A DNA stretch of 34,169 bases from Xanthobacteraceae bacterium (GCA_028282095.1 JANQIP010000113.1:1-34169); one strand, 5' to 3'; counted from the stretch's first letter, positions 18,191-26,191 are shown. Notes: a model not told the origin generated them from the sequence alone. Translations and numbers: made by a program.

Positions 18191-20350
18191 TCAGAATGTG
18201 GAGTTGAATCCCATCCCGAAGGTGCGCCCTCGCGCCGGCGCGCCATAGGTCACATTGTTGGCGCCGCCCGAGAATCCATACAGATCGTAGTGCTCATCCA
18301 GCAGGTTCCGACCCCAGAGATAGAACTCCGCATTGTTGTTTGAGATGCCCAGATTCACGCCAATGTCGTGGTAGGCATCCAGATAGAAGCTGTTCTGCAC
18401 ATCGGCCGGCCGGTCGCCGGCATAGGTGTAGTCGAGACGCGCATTCAATTTCGGAGCGGTCAGGAACGCGTTGGCCGGAAGATCGGTTTCGTAGAGAAGC
18501 GACAACTTGGCCGACCACTCCGGGACGTCGGGAACGCTGTTGCCGGCGCTTACCGGTCCGAAGCCGGTGTTCCCATCGCTCTCAATCGTCGCCTTGATGT
18601 AGCTGAGCAGGCCTGCCAGTGCGAGTTGGTCATTCAACTGCACGCTGAGTTCCAGCTCTCCGCCGAGGCTGCGGGTGTCGACATTGAGCATCTCAGAGGA
18701 AACACCGTCACTGTCGATAAGGTAGTTGTCCTCGACATCGACCAGAAATACCGCGCCGTTGACCCGCAGCCGGTCGTTCATCAGCCTGGATTTGAACCCC
18801 AGCTCACCTGCATAAATCGTTCCGGCCTCGTAGCGCGCATCACCGACAGCCTCGGCATAATCCTGGAAACCTGCAGGGTTATAGCCGCGCGACGCCGTTG
18901 CGAAGATGTTGGTGTGCGGCGTGACGTCATAGCTCAGCCCCAGTCGTCCGGTGGCGAAGCTCTCGCTCAATTCGTCGCTGTCCGGCGTGCTCACGCCGCG
19001 CGACGTGTAAGTGGCGTCGTAGGTCCTCTTTTCCCAGGTTTGGCGCAGCCCCGCAATTGCCTTCAGTTGCTCCGCAACCGGAACCGTGACCTCGCCGTAG
19101 ATGCCATATTGCTCCCTGGTGAAATCCCTGAACTGGCCAAATCCCGGATATACACTGAAGTTGGCTCCCCCTTGGCGCGGATGATTGAACGTGCGGTCCG
19201 AATGGAGGGCGCTCAGGCCCGCAACCCAGGAAATATTGGAATCGGGCAGCGACGACAGGCGCAGGTCCTGCGTAAAGACGCGCTCATCCGATTCCTGATC
19301 CCTGAAGAACTCAGAGGGCGATCCAAACACGGCATTACTAATAAGGCGGTCGAAGAAGACCGGCGCTATGTAATACATGTCCGTATAGGCCGTTATTGAC
19401 GTCAGTTGGCTGTTTGCAAACTGGTGGGTGATGTTGACTGCATATTTGTCCAGCGTTTTTTCCGAATAGTCGTATATTCCTGGCGTGGCATCGACCAGAG
19501 GCTCGTCGTTATAGGGGCGAAGAACAATGTTCTCACCCATGTGCCGACCGCTATGGTGCTCACCCGAAAACAGGACGGATGTCTGCGGACCGACATCCCA
19601 GTTCAAGCTGGCCCGAACGCCCAGGTGGTCGGGTTCCGAAAGCGGAGCGCCGGTCTGCAGATTCGTGATCGGATAGTCGTAGCCCGAAATCTGAAGCGCG
19701 AGGCGGCCGCTCAGTTGACTGGTCAGCGGGCCACCCACGGCAGCAGAACCCGAACGCTGGCCCTCTTCGCCGATTTCACCCCTGACATAGCCTTCGACAT
19801 GGCGCGTTGGCTTGCCGGTTACGACATTGATCGCACCGGCAGCACCCAGTCCGCCAAACGTCGTGCCCTGCGGTCCCTTGAGAACCTCGATATACTCGAC
19901 ATCAAGGTTGCCCAGGGAAAGGTGACGGCTGGTGAGCGGACTGCCATCCAGGTTCACCGAGACAAACGCATCGTCCATGCTCATGGGATAGAGCGCGCCG
20001 ACGCCGCGCACGTAAATCGAGGATATGTTTGCACCACCGGACGTATTCACGTTCACGCCGGGTGTGCCGCGCAGCACTTCCTCGCCGCTCGTGAAGCCCT
20101 TTTTTTCAATTTCCTCAGCGCCAACAACCGTGACAGCGGCAGGAACATCTTCCGCCGTGCCGTCCAGCAACAATAACTCGCGCAGTAGCGTCCATCCCGG
20201 CAAAGAACCTTGCGATGCGCCGTCCTGCGCACTGGCGGCGGCAGGTATAGCGCCGATGAGCACGGCCAGAGCCAACGGGCGATACGTGGCCAACGGCGAT
20301 TTCCTGCTCGTTCCCACAGGGCGGGCGAGGGATGCTGACCGGCGATACAT
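18191..20350 (-). CDS. TonB-dependent siderophore receptor
   Basis: A 719-aa outer-membrane receptor. It begins with a basic stretch and a signal peptide (RPLALAVLIGAIPAAASAQ), then a plug domain with AAVTVVGAEEIEKKG, GVNVNTSGGANISSIYVRG, VEYIEVLKGPQGTTFGGLGA and AGAINVVTGKP, then a 22-strand barrel type sequence ending in GRTFGMGFNSTF with the C-terminal aromatic residue needed for barrel assembly. Sequence near YAGELGFKSRLMNDRLRVNG is the typical late barrel motif. ATG 20350 is chosen with GGTGG about five bases upstream; the in-frame extension to 20419 runs through the operator repeats and is unlikely. It is the first gene of the minus-strand uptake operon, divergent from an AraC regulator. 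The substrate cannot be read from sequence; PchR-like control suggests a small phenolate or carboxylate siderophore. Confidence 0.9.
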   Translation of the reverse strand: MYRRSASLARPVGTSRKSPLATYRPLALAVLIGAIPAAASAQDGASQGSLPGWTLLRELLLLDGTAEDVPAAVTVVGAEEIEKKGFTSGEEVLRGTPGVNVNTSGGANISSIYVRGVGALYPMSMDDAFVSVNLDGSPLTSRHLSLGNLDVEYIEVLKGPQGTTFGGLGAAGAINVVTGKPTRHVEGYVRGEIGEEGQRSGSAAVGGPLTSQLSGRLALQISGYDYPITNLQTGAPLSEPDHLGVRASLNWDVGPQTSVLFSGEHHSGRHMGENIVLRPYNDEPLVDATPGIYDYSEKTLDKYAVNITHQFANSQLTSITAYTDMYYIAPVFFDRLISNAVFGSPSEFFRDQESDERVFTQDLRLSSLPDSNISWVAGLSALHSDRTFNHPRQGGANFSVYPGFGQFRDFTREQYGIYGEVTVPVAEQLKAIAGLRQTWEKRTYDATYTSRGVSTPDSDELSESFATGRLGLSYDVTPHTNIFATASRGYNPAGFQDYAEAVGDARYEAGTIYAGELGFKSRLMNDRLRVNGAVFLVDVEDNYLIDSDGVSSEMLNVDTRSLGGELELSVQLNDQLALAGLLSYIKATIESDGNTGFGPVSAGNSVPDVPEWSAKLSLLYETDLPANAFLTAPKLNARLDYTYAGDRPADVQNSFYLDAYHDIGVNLGISNNNAEFYLWGRNLLDEHYDLYGFSGGANNVTYGAPARGRTFGMGFNSTF

Positions 20351-20380
20351 AGCTGCCACCTTATGTTTGTATTTAATAAC

Positions 20381-20415
20381 TCCAGTAATCCTGGAATAAT
20401 TCCAGTAATCCTGGA
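20381..20415. promoter_or_regulatory. Tandem palindromic operator between receptor and AraC gene
   Basis: The 15-mer TCCAGTAATCCTGGA occurs twice without mismatch, at 20381-20395 and 20401-20415, separated by ATAAT. The period is 20 bp, about two helical turns, and each unit is itself a TCCAG/CTGGA inverted repeat. The pair lies 31-65 bp upstream of the receptor ATG, where an activator would touch the polymerase, and 180-215 bp upstream of the chosen AraC start. It is the most likely target of the adjacent AraC/PchR-like regulator. A TATAAT is also present on the minus strand at 20446-20441; if that is the -10, the sites would sit downstream of it and act negatively. Confidence 0.7.
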
Positions 20416-20596
20416 GCACGGTTGCGAACCCGGTGGCGCTATTATACCTATGGATTTGGGGCTAGCTTCCCGTGTACGGTCAATTGCATGCCGGATGCGG
20501 TCGTTGGGGTCAGTGGTTCTACAGGTCTGTAGATTTATGTCCGGGGCACATGAATTCGTTTCTTCGGAAACCGGAGCGCTGCAATCTTCTAAAATT

Positions 20597-21508
20597 ATGG
20601 AAGATACATCACAACTGACATCGATTATTCCTGTCAGTAATAACAATATTTGCAAAGTAAATTCTACAACACTACAAGACGGAATCGAGGTCACGCACTG
20701 GTTTGCCCGTTTTGAAAAGCCGGTGAAGTTTCCAGTGCACGATGACAATGGCCGCGTGTGCTTCAGCTTCACCAGCCAGCTCGAAGGAAGCGCCCTGTGT
20801 GTGTTGGACCAGGGCGGCGATGCCTATCGATTGGAGGAGAATACTGCCTGCATACATTATGGGCCCGGTCGATTGGGCAACTACCAGCAGCATGGCATTG
20901 CCCGGAACCTGACCATCACGGTGGACCGTGAGCTGTTGTCGGGCTGGCCCTGGAACACCGACTCCGCGCTAAACCGGATTCTGGAGTCCGGCGGTTATCT
21001 GCAGGGATATCGCGGTGGTGAGCTCTTGGCGACGGCCCAACTGCTAAGCCGGGAATTGCCTCTTGACGGCGAGATCGTGCGCCATCCGCTGTGGCTGCAT
21101 GGACAGGCGCTCGCTTTGGTCGGCCTTATGCTCGAAGCCGGCGAACCGACCAATGGCGGCAGGAGGCGCCCGAACGAAGCCAAAAGCCTGCACGCGGCCC
21201 GCGACCGGCTTCTGGCGGATCTCAGCTGCGCGCCCAATCTGGTGGAGCTGGTGAAAGAGACCGGTCTGAGCGTCTCGACACTGACGCGTGGTTTCCGCAA
21301 GCTGTTCGGCAACAGTCCCTATGGGCTTTTCCAGCAGGAGCGGATGCGCGTTGCGCGGCTGCGCCTGCTTGCAGGCGATGTTTCAGTCACAAGCGTCGCA
21401 ATTGACCTTGGCTACACGAATGTCGGCCATTTCAGCACCGCATTCCGGAAAGAGTTCGGCGTGCTGCCCAGCGAAATCGGCCGCATTGGCGCGGCGAGAT
21501 ACGATTGA
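20597..21508 (+). CDS. AraC-family regulator, PchR-like
   Basis: A protein of about 303 aa with a C-terminal AraC DNA-binding domain: first HTH around NLVELVKETGLSVSTLTRGF, linker RKLFGNSPYGLFQQERM, second HTH VTSVAIDLGYTNVGHFSTAF, ending RKEFGVLPSEIG. The length and the divergence from a TonB receptor gene match PchR/YbtA-type activators that bind the internalised ferric siderophore and turn on uptake genes. ATG 20597 is chosen for the usual family length; an in-frame ATG at 20537 is possible, and neither has a clear ribosome-binding site. It probably binds the tandem site at 20381-20415. It is clearly diverged from the AraC regulator at 2917-3906, which goes with the dead receptor. Confidence 0.85.
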   Translation: MEDTSQLTSIIPVSNNNICKVNSTTLQDGIEVTHWFARFEKPVKFPVHDDNGRVCFSFTSQLEGSALCVLDQGGDAYRLEENTACIHYGPGRLGNYQQHGIARNLTITVDRELLSGWPWNTDSALNRILESGGYLQGYRGGELLATAQLLSRELPLDGEIVRHPLWLHGQALALVGLMLEAGEPTNGGRRRPNEAKSLHAARDRLLADLSCAPNLVELVKETGLSVSTLTRGFRKLFGNSPYGLFQQERMRVARLRLLAGDVSVTSVAIDLGYTNVGHFSTAFRKEFGVLPSEIGRIGAARYD

Positions 21509-21764
21509 TCAGATCCCAGAGCCGCAGGCGCTGGCGCCGCGACTGATGTGCGCGAACAGCCTGCTCAGTCGCTCAAGCTGCAACACCTGCACACCGGCTC
21601 TCGACGAATGTGCCCGCAAGAAGCTCGACGTCGAGCGTTTCGCCGCACCAGATCCGTCGGTGCCAAATCGAACGAGCATCGAGCAAAAACGATTTTGGTC
21701 CGGCCGGAGTTCAGGATCGCCGACTACAGCCGCGGCCCGACGGTGATCGGCGGCCTTCTTCATC
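21509..21764. other. Intergenic between AraC gene and carbamoyltransferase; no gene seen
   Basis: Convergent intergenic space. A plus frame (21548-21746) and a minus frame (21509-21763) are open, but they have no recognisable motif and overlap each other. The stretch runs into repeat B copy 1. Nothing resembling a T-tailed terminator follows the AraC stop. Confidence 0.4.
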
Positions 21765-21808
21765 GCATCATCTTGCTTGAAAAGTCTGGCGGCTTTTCAC
21801 CATCTCGC
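21765..21808 (-). repeat. Palindromic repeat family B, degenerate copy 1
   Basis: A 44-nt stretch, GCATCATCTTGCTTGAAAAG then TCTGGCGGCTTTTCACCATC and TCGC, aligns over its full length with the reverse complement of the copy at 34123-34166, with roughly a quarter of positions changed, mostly in the right arm. Only the inner GAAAAG/CTTTTC arms still pair. It lies 28 bp past the carbamoyltransferase stop codon. Confidence 0.6.
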
Positions 21809-21836
21809 TCCAGCGACACGTGGTCGACGATGGGCT

Positions 21837-23633
21837 TCAGCGCGGTAGATGCTGACGAACCCGCTCGGCGAAGCGCAATAAGGGCCGCACAAGCGGATAG
21901 GTCCAACGCTTCTCTACGAGCAGATCGTGAAGGACCAGCACATCGATATCGGTGCCAAGGAAGCACTTCATCGCATGCACCGGCGTTTCGACGATAGGTT
22001 CACCGCGAATATTAAAAGACGTATTGATCAGGACCGGAACGCCGGTCCGCTGCTCGAAGGCTTTGATCAGGGCGTAAAACGCAGGATTGGTCTCGCGGTC
22101 GACGGTCTGAACGCGCGCAGAGCCGTCGACATGCGTGACGGCGGGTATGCGATCCCGCCACTGCGGGCGCACATTCGTCGAAAGCAACATGAAGGGCGAA
22201 GTAAGGTTGCCTTCGAAGACGTCATCGCTGCGCTCCGCCAGCACGGCCGGGGCGAACGGACGAAAGCTCTGCCGGTGCTTCACCCTTGCGTTGAGGCGAT
22301 CCTTCATTTCGGGATCGCGTGGGTCCGCAAGGATGCTCCGGTTGCCAAGCGCCCGCGGCCCGAATTCGGAACCGCCTTGGAACCAGCCGACGATTTTACC
22401 GGCTGCAAGGTGCTCCGCCGTCGCCGTAGCGATGTCGGAACGCTGCTTATGGTGTGTGACGGCACGGGCCAATGGGGGTCCGAGCGCGCCGTTCGTTTCC
22501 TCGCGGCCATAGCTGCGCCCGAGATGGGCGTGGCGCATGGTATGACGTCGCGACTGGCGACGTAGCGCGAGCTGGCCGTAATAGGCGCAGCCAATGGCAA
22601 TGCCATCATCGCCCGCGGCCGGTTGAATCCAAACATTCTCGAATGGTCCCTCGCGCACGATACGGCCGTTTGCGACGCAATTGAGGGCTACCCCGCCGGC
22701 GATACAGAGGTTCTTTGCGCCGGTAATCTCGTGTAACCAACGCGCCCGCTCAAGCAGCACATGCTCGGTATCGTCCTGCATTTGCCGGGCGAGATCCTGC
22801 CAGCCTAGGCGCGCAGCGCTCTGCTCCCAGTTTCCATCGCTATCGCCGAGCCACGGACTGTTCCGTTCCGCCGTCCACTCCGCGATATCGAGTTGCCCGT
22901 TCTTGAGCTGCACCAAGGGTGCCATGGTGTTGGGGCGACCATAGGCCGAGAGTCCCATGACCTCGCCACACTTGTTCCAGTCGCCGAAGATATAGCGCGA
23001 GACGCGGCTGTACAGAGCGCCGAGGCCCGGCATCATGAAGAACTCGTCGCTGAGAAAGCCAGGCGTCGGCTCCATCCAGACCTTTTTAATCGTTTCGATA
23101 TCCGAGCCTTGGAAGCGATAGTAACTCTCCGACTCGCGCGCCAAAGGGTGGGCATTGTCTTCCGGTGGAATCGGTTCCGACACATCGGCGCGGTAGCTGC
23201 CTACGCCGTCGACCACCATGATGACACCATCATCGAAGGGCGAGACAGCAAAAGCGCTGTAAGCATGGGCAAGGTGATGGGATATGTCGAAAACGCGATT
23301 CGAGTTGGACAGATAGAGCGGGTGCTCGGCGGCGATGGCGCGTTCGGTTCTGTCCAGATATGACCGCCAATCGCGATAGGCCAAGCGTTGCTCGAGCTTA
23401 TCGACCGACATCACATAGGAGTTACGGACGATGATCTGGACGTCGTCGAGATTGATTCCGCCGGCATCCAAGCAATAATCGACGACGTCGCCATAGAAGC
23501 CGGTGTCATGCTTATAGCGGGTCAAGCGCTCCTTGCTGATGGCGACAATGATACCGCCATTGCGCAACAGGCAGGCGCTCACGTCGTGATCGTAAGCATT
23601 TATCCCCAAAATGTAGAGATCGTCGCTGCTCAT
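21837..23633 (-). CDS. Carbamoyltransferase, NodU/CmcH family
   Basis: A 598-aa protein that transfers a carbamoyl group from carbamoyl phosphate to a hydroxyl on a small molecule or glycan. The N-terminal Kae1-like domain shows YILGINAYDHDVSACLLRNG, metal-binding HHLAHA (residues 119-124) and IMVVDGVGSY; then come KCGEVMGLSAYGRP and CIAGGVALNCVANGRI. The C-terminal YrdC-like domain shows GWFQGGSEFGPRALGNRSIL, RQSFRPFAPAV, and PVLINTSFNIRGEPIVETP. All signature motifs are intact. ATG 23633 is chosen because the first beta strand follows at once; an extension to 23765 would be basic and unlike the family. It is divergent from the 23787 gene with a 153-bp gap. The acceptor is unknown; the nearby SGNH hydrolase and glycosyltransferases suggest a surface glycan or glycolipid rather than a Nod factor. 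Confidence 0.9.
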   Translation of the reverse strand: MSSDDLYILGINAYDHDVSACLLRNGGIIVAISKERLTRYKHDTGFYGDVVDYCLDAGGINLDDVQIIVRNSYVMSVDKLEQRLAYRDWRSYLDRTERAIAAEHPLYLSNSNRVFDISHHLAHAYSAFAVSPFDDGVIMVVDGVGSYRADVSEPIPPEDNAHPLARESESYYRFQGSDIETIKKVWMEPTPGFLSDEFFMMPGLGALYSRVSRYIFGDWNKCGEVMGLSAYGRPNTMAPLVQLKNGQLDIAEWTAERNSPWLGDSDGNWEQSAARLGWQDLARQMQDDTEHVLLERARWLHEITGAKNLCIAGGVALNCVANGRIVREGPFENVWIQPAAGDDGIAIGCAYYGQLALRRQSRRHTMRHAHLGRSYGREETNGALGPPLARAVTHHKQRSDIATATAEHLAAGKIVGWFQGGSEFGPRALGNRSILADPRDPEMKDRLNARVKHRQSFRPFAPAVLAERSDDVFEGNLTSPFMLLSTNVRPQWRDRIPAVTHVDGSARVQTVDRETNPAFYALIKAFEQRTGVPVLINTSFNIRGEPIVETPVHAMKCFLGTDIDVLVLHDLLVEKRWTYPLVRPLLRFAERVRQHLPR

Positions 23634-23786
23634 GCTTAAAGGTCTTCGTGCGTTCTTCCTGTTGACTTCGGTAACTTCAGTTTCATTTTTATGTTGTCTG
23701 ACTGAGCGTGGATAAGCACTTTCGCTTGCGCGACGGACGACACGTCGCAATGATTCGCCAAGCATTTAGCAGGAGGAAGCGTCGTC

Positions 23787-24068
23787 GTGAAACTGGTTAG
23801 GCCCCATGCAAAGCCGACTGCCGCTCCAAAGAGCCGCGTTGGCTTTCGTACCCTAATATTCGCTACCTTTGCGGCGTTATTTGGGGTTTCACCGGCCGCT
23901 CAGGCCCAGGACCGTGGTCGAGGGACCGAGCGCGGCAGGGAATATGAGACCGAGCGCGGCGAAGAAAGAGGCCGATGGCTCCGCGACATAGAGCGCGGGC
24001 GCGAGCGCAGCACCGGCCATGATGTCGATGCCGGCGGCAAGGAGTCTGACAAGGACAAAGACGAGTAA
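23787..24068 (+). CDS. Small secreted Arg/Glu-rich protein
   Basis: A 93-aa protein starting with GTG, ten bases after a perfect AGGAGG (23771-23776). Residues 1-41 form a basic leader and hydrophobic core (TLIFATFAALFGVSPAAQAQ) that reads as a signal peptide cut after AQAQ. The mature part of about 52 residues is almost entirely charged, with repeated ERGRE-like units (TERGREYETERGEERGR, then DIERGRERS) and an acidic Asp/Lys tail. Such a strip could bind polyanions or metal, or be an unstructured linker in the periplasm; nothing in the sequence decides it. No family is recognised. The strong ribosome-binding site and the signal peptide make a real gene likely. Confidence 0.7.
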   Translation: MKLVRPHAKPTAAPKSRVGFRTLIFATFAALFGVSPAAQAQDRGRGTERGREYETERGEERGRWLRDIERGRERSTGHDVDAGGKESDKDKDE

Positions 24069-24172
24069 CCGCCTACCCCTCTGCGAACCGGTCGCTGGCG
24101 CGCAGTTTACGCCACAGATGTGTGCTCTACGATGTCGCGCAGGCCCGCTGAAACGTTCATACGCACAACGGT

Positions 24173-24757
24173 ATGATCAAGAGGACCCGGATTCTCCTTG
24201 CCGCTTTGTGTTTCGGCATGCTTGCCGGACTGCATATCGAATTCGTCCCTTTCGCCCCACAGCCGGCGAAAGCCGACCCAGTGGGTGCGCCGGGCGCCGA
24301 ACATAAGCGTTTGAACGCGCTGATCGGCGAATGGACCACGGATATCAAAACCTGGAAGACCCATGATGGCGAGCCTATCGCGCTCAAAGGGACCGCGACG
24401 CGCCGATGGGTTCTCGACGGCCGCTTTGTCGAAGAGCGCGCCGAGAACGAAACCTCTCGAGCCGGCCGTTTCCGCAGCACCACCTATCTCGGCTATAATC
24501 GCCGAACCAAGCTCTATCAGCGGTTCTGGATTACCAACACCTCGACCGGCATGTTCACCGAGCGCGGTCGGTACGACCCCGATGCCAATCACATTCAGAC
24601 TGAAGGCTCAGAGGTCAACCCAATCTCGGGCGCCGTCATTCTGACGACGTCGGTGTTGAAAATCGACTCGCCAAGCAGGCACGTGTTCACGGCATACGCC
24701 ACGGGTGCCAACGGCGTTCGGTGGAAGCAGCTTGAGATCGTTTACAGCAAGAAATGA
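24173..24757 (+). CDS. Exported DUF1579-like protein
   Basis: A 194-aa protein with an N-terminal signal-like segment (ILLAALCFGMLAGLHIEFV, then PAKA). The mature part has the lipocalin-like DUF1579 pattern: HKRLNALIGEWTTDIKTW, TATRRWVLDGRFVEER, TTYLGYNRRTKLYQRFWI and a further run of strands. Proteins of this kind are predicted beta barrels or half-barrels of unknown ligand. ATG 24173 has no strong ribosome-binding site, and translation may be coupled to the upstream 23787 gene, 104 bp away. Its stop is four bases before the TTG start of the SGNH hydrolase, so these two form an operon. Confidence 0.75.
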   Translation: MIKRTRILLAALCFGMLAGLHIEFVPFAPQPAKADPVGAPGAEHKRLNALIGEWTTDIKTWKTHDGEPIALKGTATRRWVLDGRFVEERAENETSRAGRFRSTTYLGYNRRTKLYQRFWITNTSTGMFTERGRYDPDANHIQTEGSEVNPISGAVILTTSVLKIDSPSRHVFTAYATGANGVRWKQLEIVYSKK

Positions 24758-24761
24758 CGCC

Positions 24762-26045
24762 TTGAGCGATCGCTTGACCGACACGGCACCAGCACGGCGC
24801 GACAGCGGGCTTTGGAGCAGGCTCGCCTATGCGGTCTACCTCGTTGTCGCCGTCCTCTTGCTGCTCGAGCTCTCGTTTCGCGGATATTTCGCGCTACAGA
24901 TCGGACCGCGCGTCCTCGCCTATGGAACGCCGTGGTACAGGAATGACTTCGGCGAGCACCGCATGAAGCAGCTCAAGGAGCAATATAGCCGGGAGCTCGT
25001 CGTCTGGAACGAGAACGAGCGCGAACTGGCCACTGTGTCCGAGCACGATGACGCCAAGGGCGGTTATCTGAAGTTCTTCCCGAACGAGACGAAGTTCTTC
25101 AAGGATATCGACAGCGGCGAAGTCGTCCCGGTCACGATCAACAGCCACGGTTTCCGCGGCCGAGAGTTTTCAATTGAGAAGCCCGATGGAGTCCTTCGCG
25201 TCTTGACGCTCGGCGCATCGTCCACCTTCGGCTTCTACAGCCGGGATGAGGAAACCTATCCTTACCTGTTGGAACAGCGGTTGAATGCACGCTGTCACGG
25301 TTCCCGGCGCTTCGAAGTCATCAACTTCGCAATACCTCATGCCCGCGCAGAGGAAATCCGCGCGATGTTGGTGGCCGAGGGGATCGCGCTCGATCCCGAC
25401 ATCATCACATTCTACGAAGGCCGCAACGACAGCAATCGGATTCATCCGATGGACTTTCGCCAATCCACTCAAGGCGTCCACTCGTCTTTGGGATTGCTCC
25501 TTGATGTGTGGCATGCAGCGACGCAAACCTTTGTCCTCGCGAGGTTCCTTGACGAACTAACAAAGACGGGAGGGCAGGTCTCGGCTGGCGAAGCGCTCGA
25601 GTCTTTGCGCAATGTCAGCGGGCGAGCAAGCCGGGCTTTCATCATGGATTTGGAGGAGATTCGAAGACTGGCAGACCGCCGAAACATCCTGTTTGTCGTT
25701 GCGAACCAGCAGGCAAATTCCCGATCCTGGTTCGGAATCCCTCAGGCCGAGCGACAAAGCATGAAGGGTGTGACCTATGACGACGAGGTGTCGGCGGTTG
25801 AACGCATCCTTGAACGGGGCGAACCGATATCGGGCTATGAGTTCAACTTCCTGGTCCATTCCAGGCTTATGCGCGACCTTGAGGCTTGGGCGCGTGACAA
25901 AAAAGTGCCATTCGTTGATATCATCGGCATCCTCGATCAAGAACGGCACCATCTGGTCAGCTGGGTCCATTTGGATGCCTATGCCAACGGCAAGATCGCA
26001 GACGCGTTGGCTGCCGAGATCATCCGGCTGCGTTGTTCTGGCTAG
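24762..26045 (+). CDS. Membrane-anchored SGNH/GDSL-type hydrolase
   Basis: A 427-aa protein with one N-terminal transmembrane helix (residues about 20-40, YAVYLVVAVLLLLELSFRGY) and an SGNH hydrolase domain in the periplasm. Block I reads LTLGASSTFGFYSRDEE with the nucleophile Ser; the block II region contains INFAIPHARAEE; block III reads ITFYEGRNDSNR with the Asn of the oxyanion hole; block V reads SWVHLDAYANGKIADALAAEI with the catalytic His. Such anchored SGNH proteins often add or remove acyl groups on surface polysaccharides or lipids. TTG 24762 is taken as start, four bases after the upstream stop and just before the helix; a longer frame overlaps the DUF1579 gene. Pairing with a divergent carbamoyltransferase suggests modification of the same glycan. 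Confidence 0.8.
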   Translation: MSDRLTDTAPARRDSGLWSRLAYAVYLVVAVLLLLELSFRGYFALQIGPRVLAYGTPWYRNDFGEHRMKQLKEQYSRELVVWNENERELATVSEHDDAKGGYLKFFPNETKFFKDIDSGEVVPVTINSHGFRGREFSIEKPDGVLRVLTLGASSTFGFYSRDEETYPYLLEQRLNARCHGSRRFEVINFAIPHARAEEIRAMLVAEGIALDPDIITFYEGRNDSNRIHPMDFRQSTQGVHSSLGLLLDVWHAATQTFVLARFLDELTKTGGQVSAGEALESLRNVSGRASRAFIMDLEEIRRLADRRNILFVVANQQANSRSWFGIPQAERQSMKGVTYDDEVSAVERILERGEPISGYEFNFLVHSRLMRDLEAWARDKKVPFVDIIGILDQERHHLVSWVHLDAYANGKIADALAAEIIRLRCSG

Positions 26046-26082
26046 CGTTTCCTTCTCTGACGGTCCGACCGCGGACCATCAG
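26042..26082 (-). repeat. Palindromic repeat, family C copy 2
   Basis: In reverse orientation to copy 1: CTGATGGTCCG, a 4-nt loop, CGGACCGTCAG, then AGAAGGAAACGCTAG. One arm base differs from copy 1, leaving a G-T pair. It begins inside the SGNH stop codon and is followed eight bases later by family A copy 1. Confidence 0.75.
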
Positions 26083-26090
26083 CCCGAAAC

Positions 26091-26148
26091 ACTAGAGCGA
26101 GGTCCATTCAGGTTGAATCGATCGCACCCTATTTCTCTTTGTTTTGCC
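26091..26148 (-). repeat. Repeat family A copy 1
   Basis: In reverse orientation this reads CAAAACAAAGAGAAAT, then a GATCGATTCAACCTGAA core and CGCTC. It aligns with 34009-34063 (AAACAAAGAAAA, CAACCTGAA, CGCGCTCT). Its arms are less perfect than those of the second copy. It is sandwiched between family C and family B copies. Confidence 0.6.
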
Positions 26149-26191
26149 GCATGATCTTGTTCGAAAAGTCTGCAACCTTTCGGGATCATGC
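26149..26191 (-). repeat. Palindromic repeat family B copy 2
   Basis: A 43-nt unit with perfect 8-bp ends GCATGATC and GATCATGC and inner arms near CGAAAAG/CTTTCG. It is in reverse orientation relative to copies 3 and 4 and one base shorter. It lies between the SGNH gene and the convergent chemoreceptor gene. Confidence 0.85.

Noticed and set aside
18368..20176. Long plus-strand frames opposite the TonB receptor
   Set aside because: Shadows of the receptor gene, with no domain and no start context.
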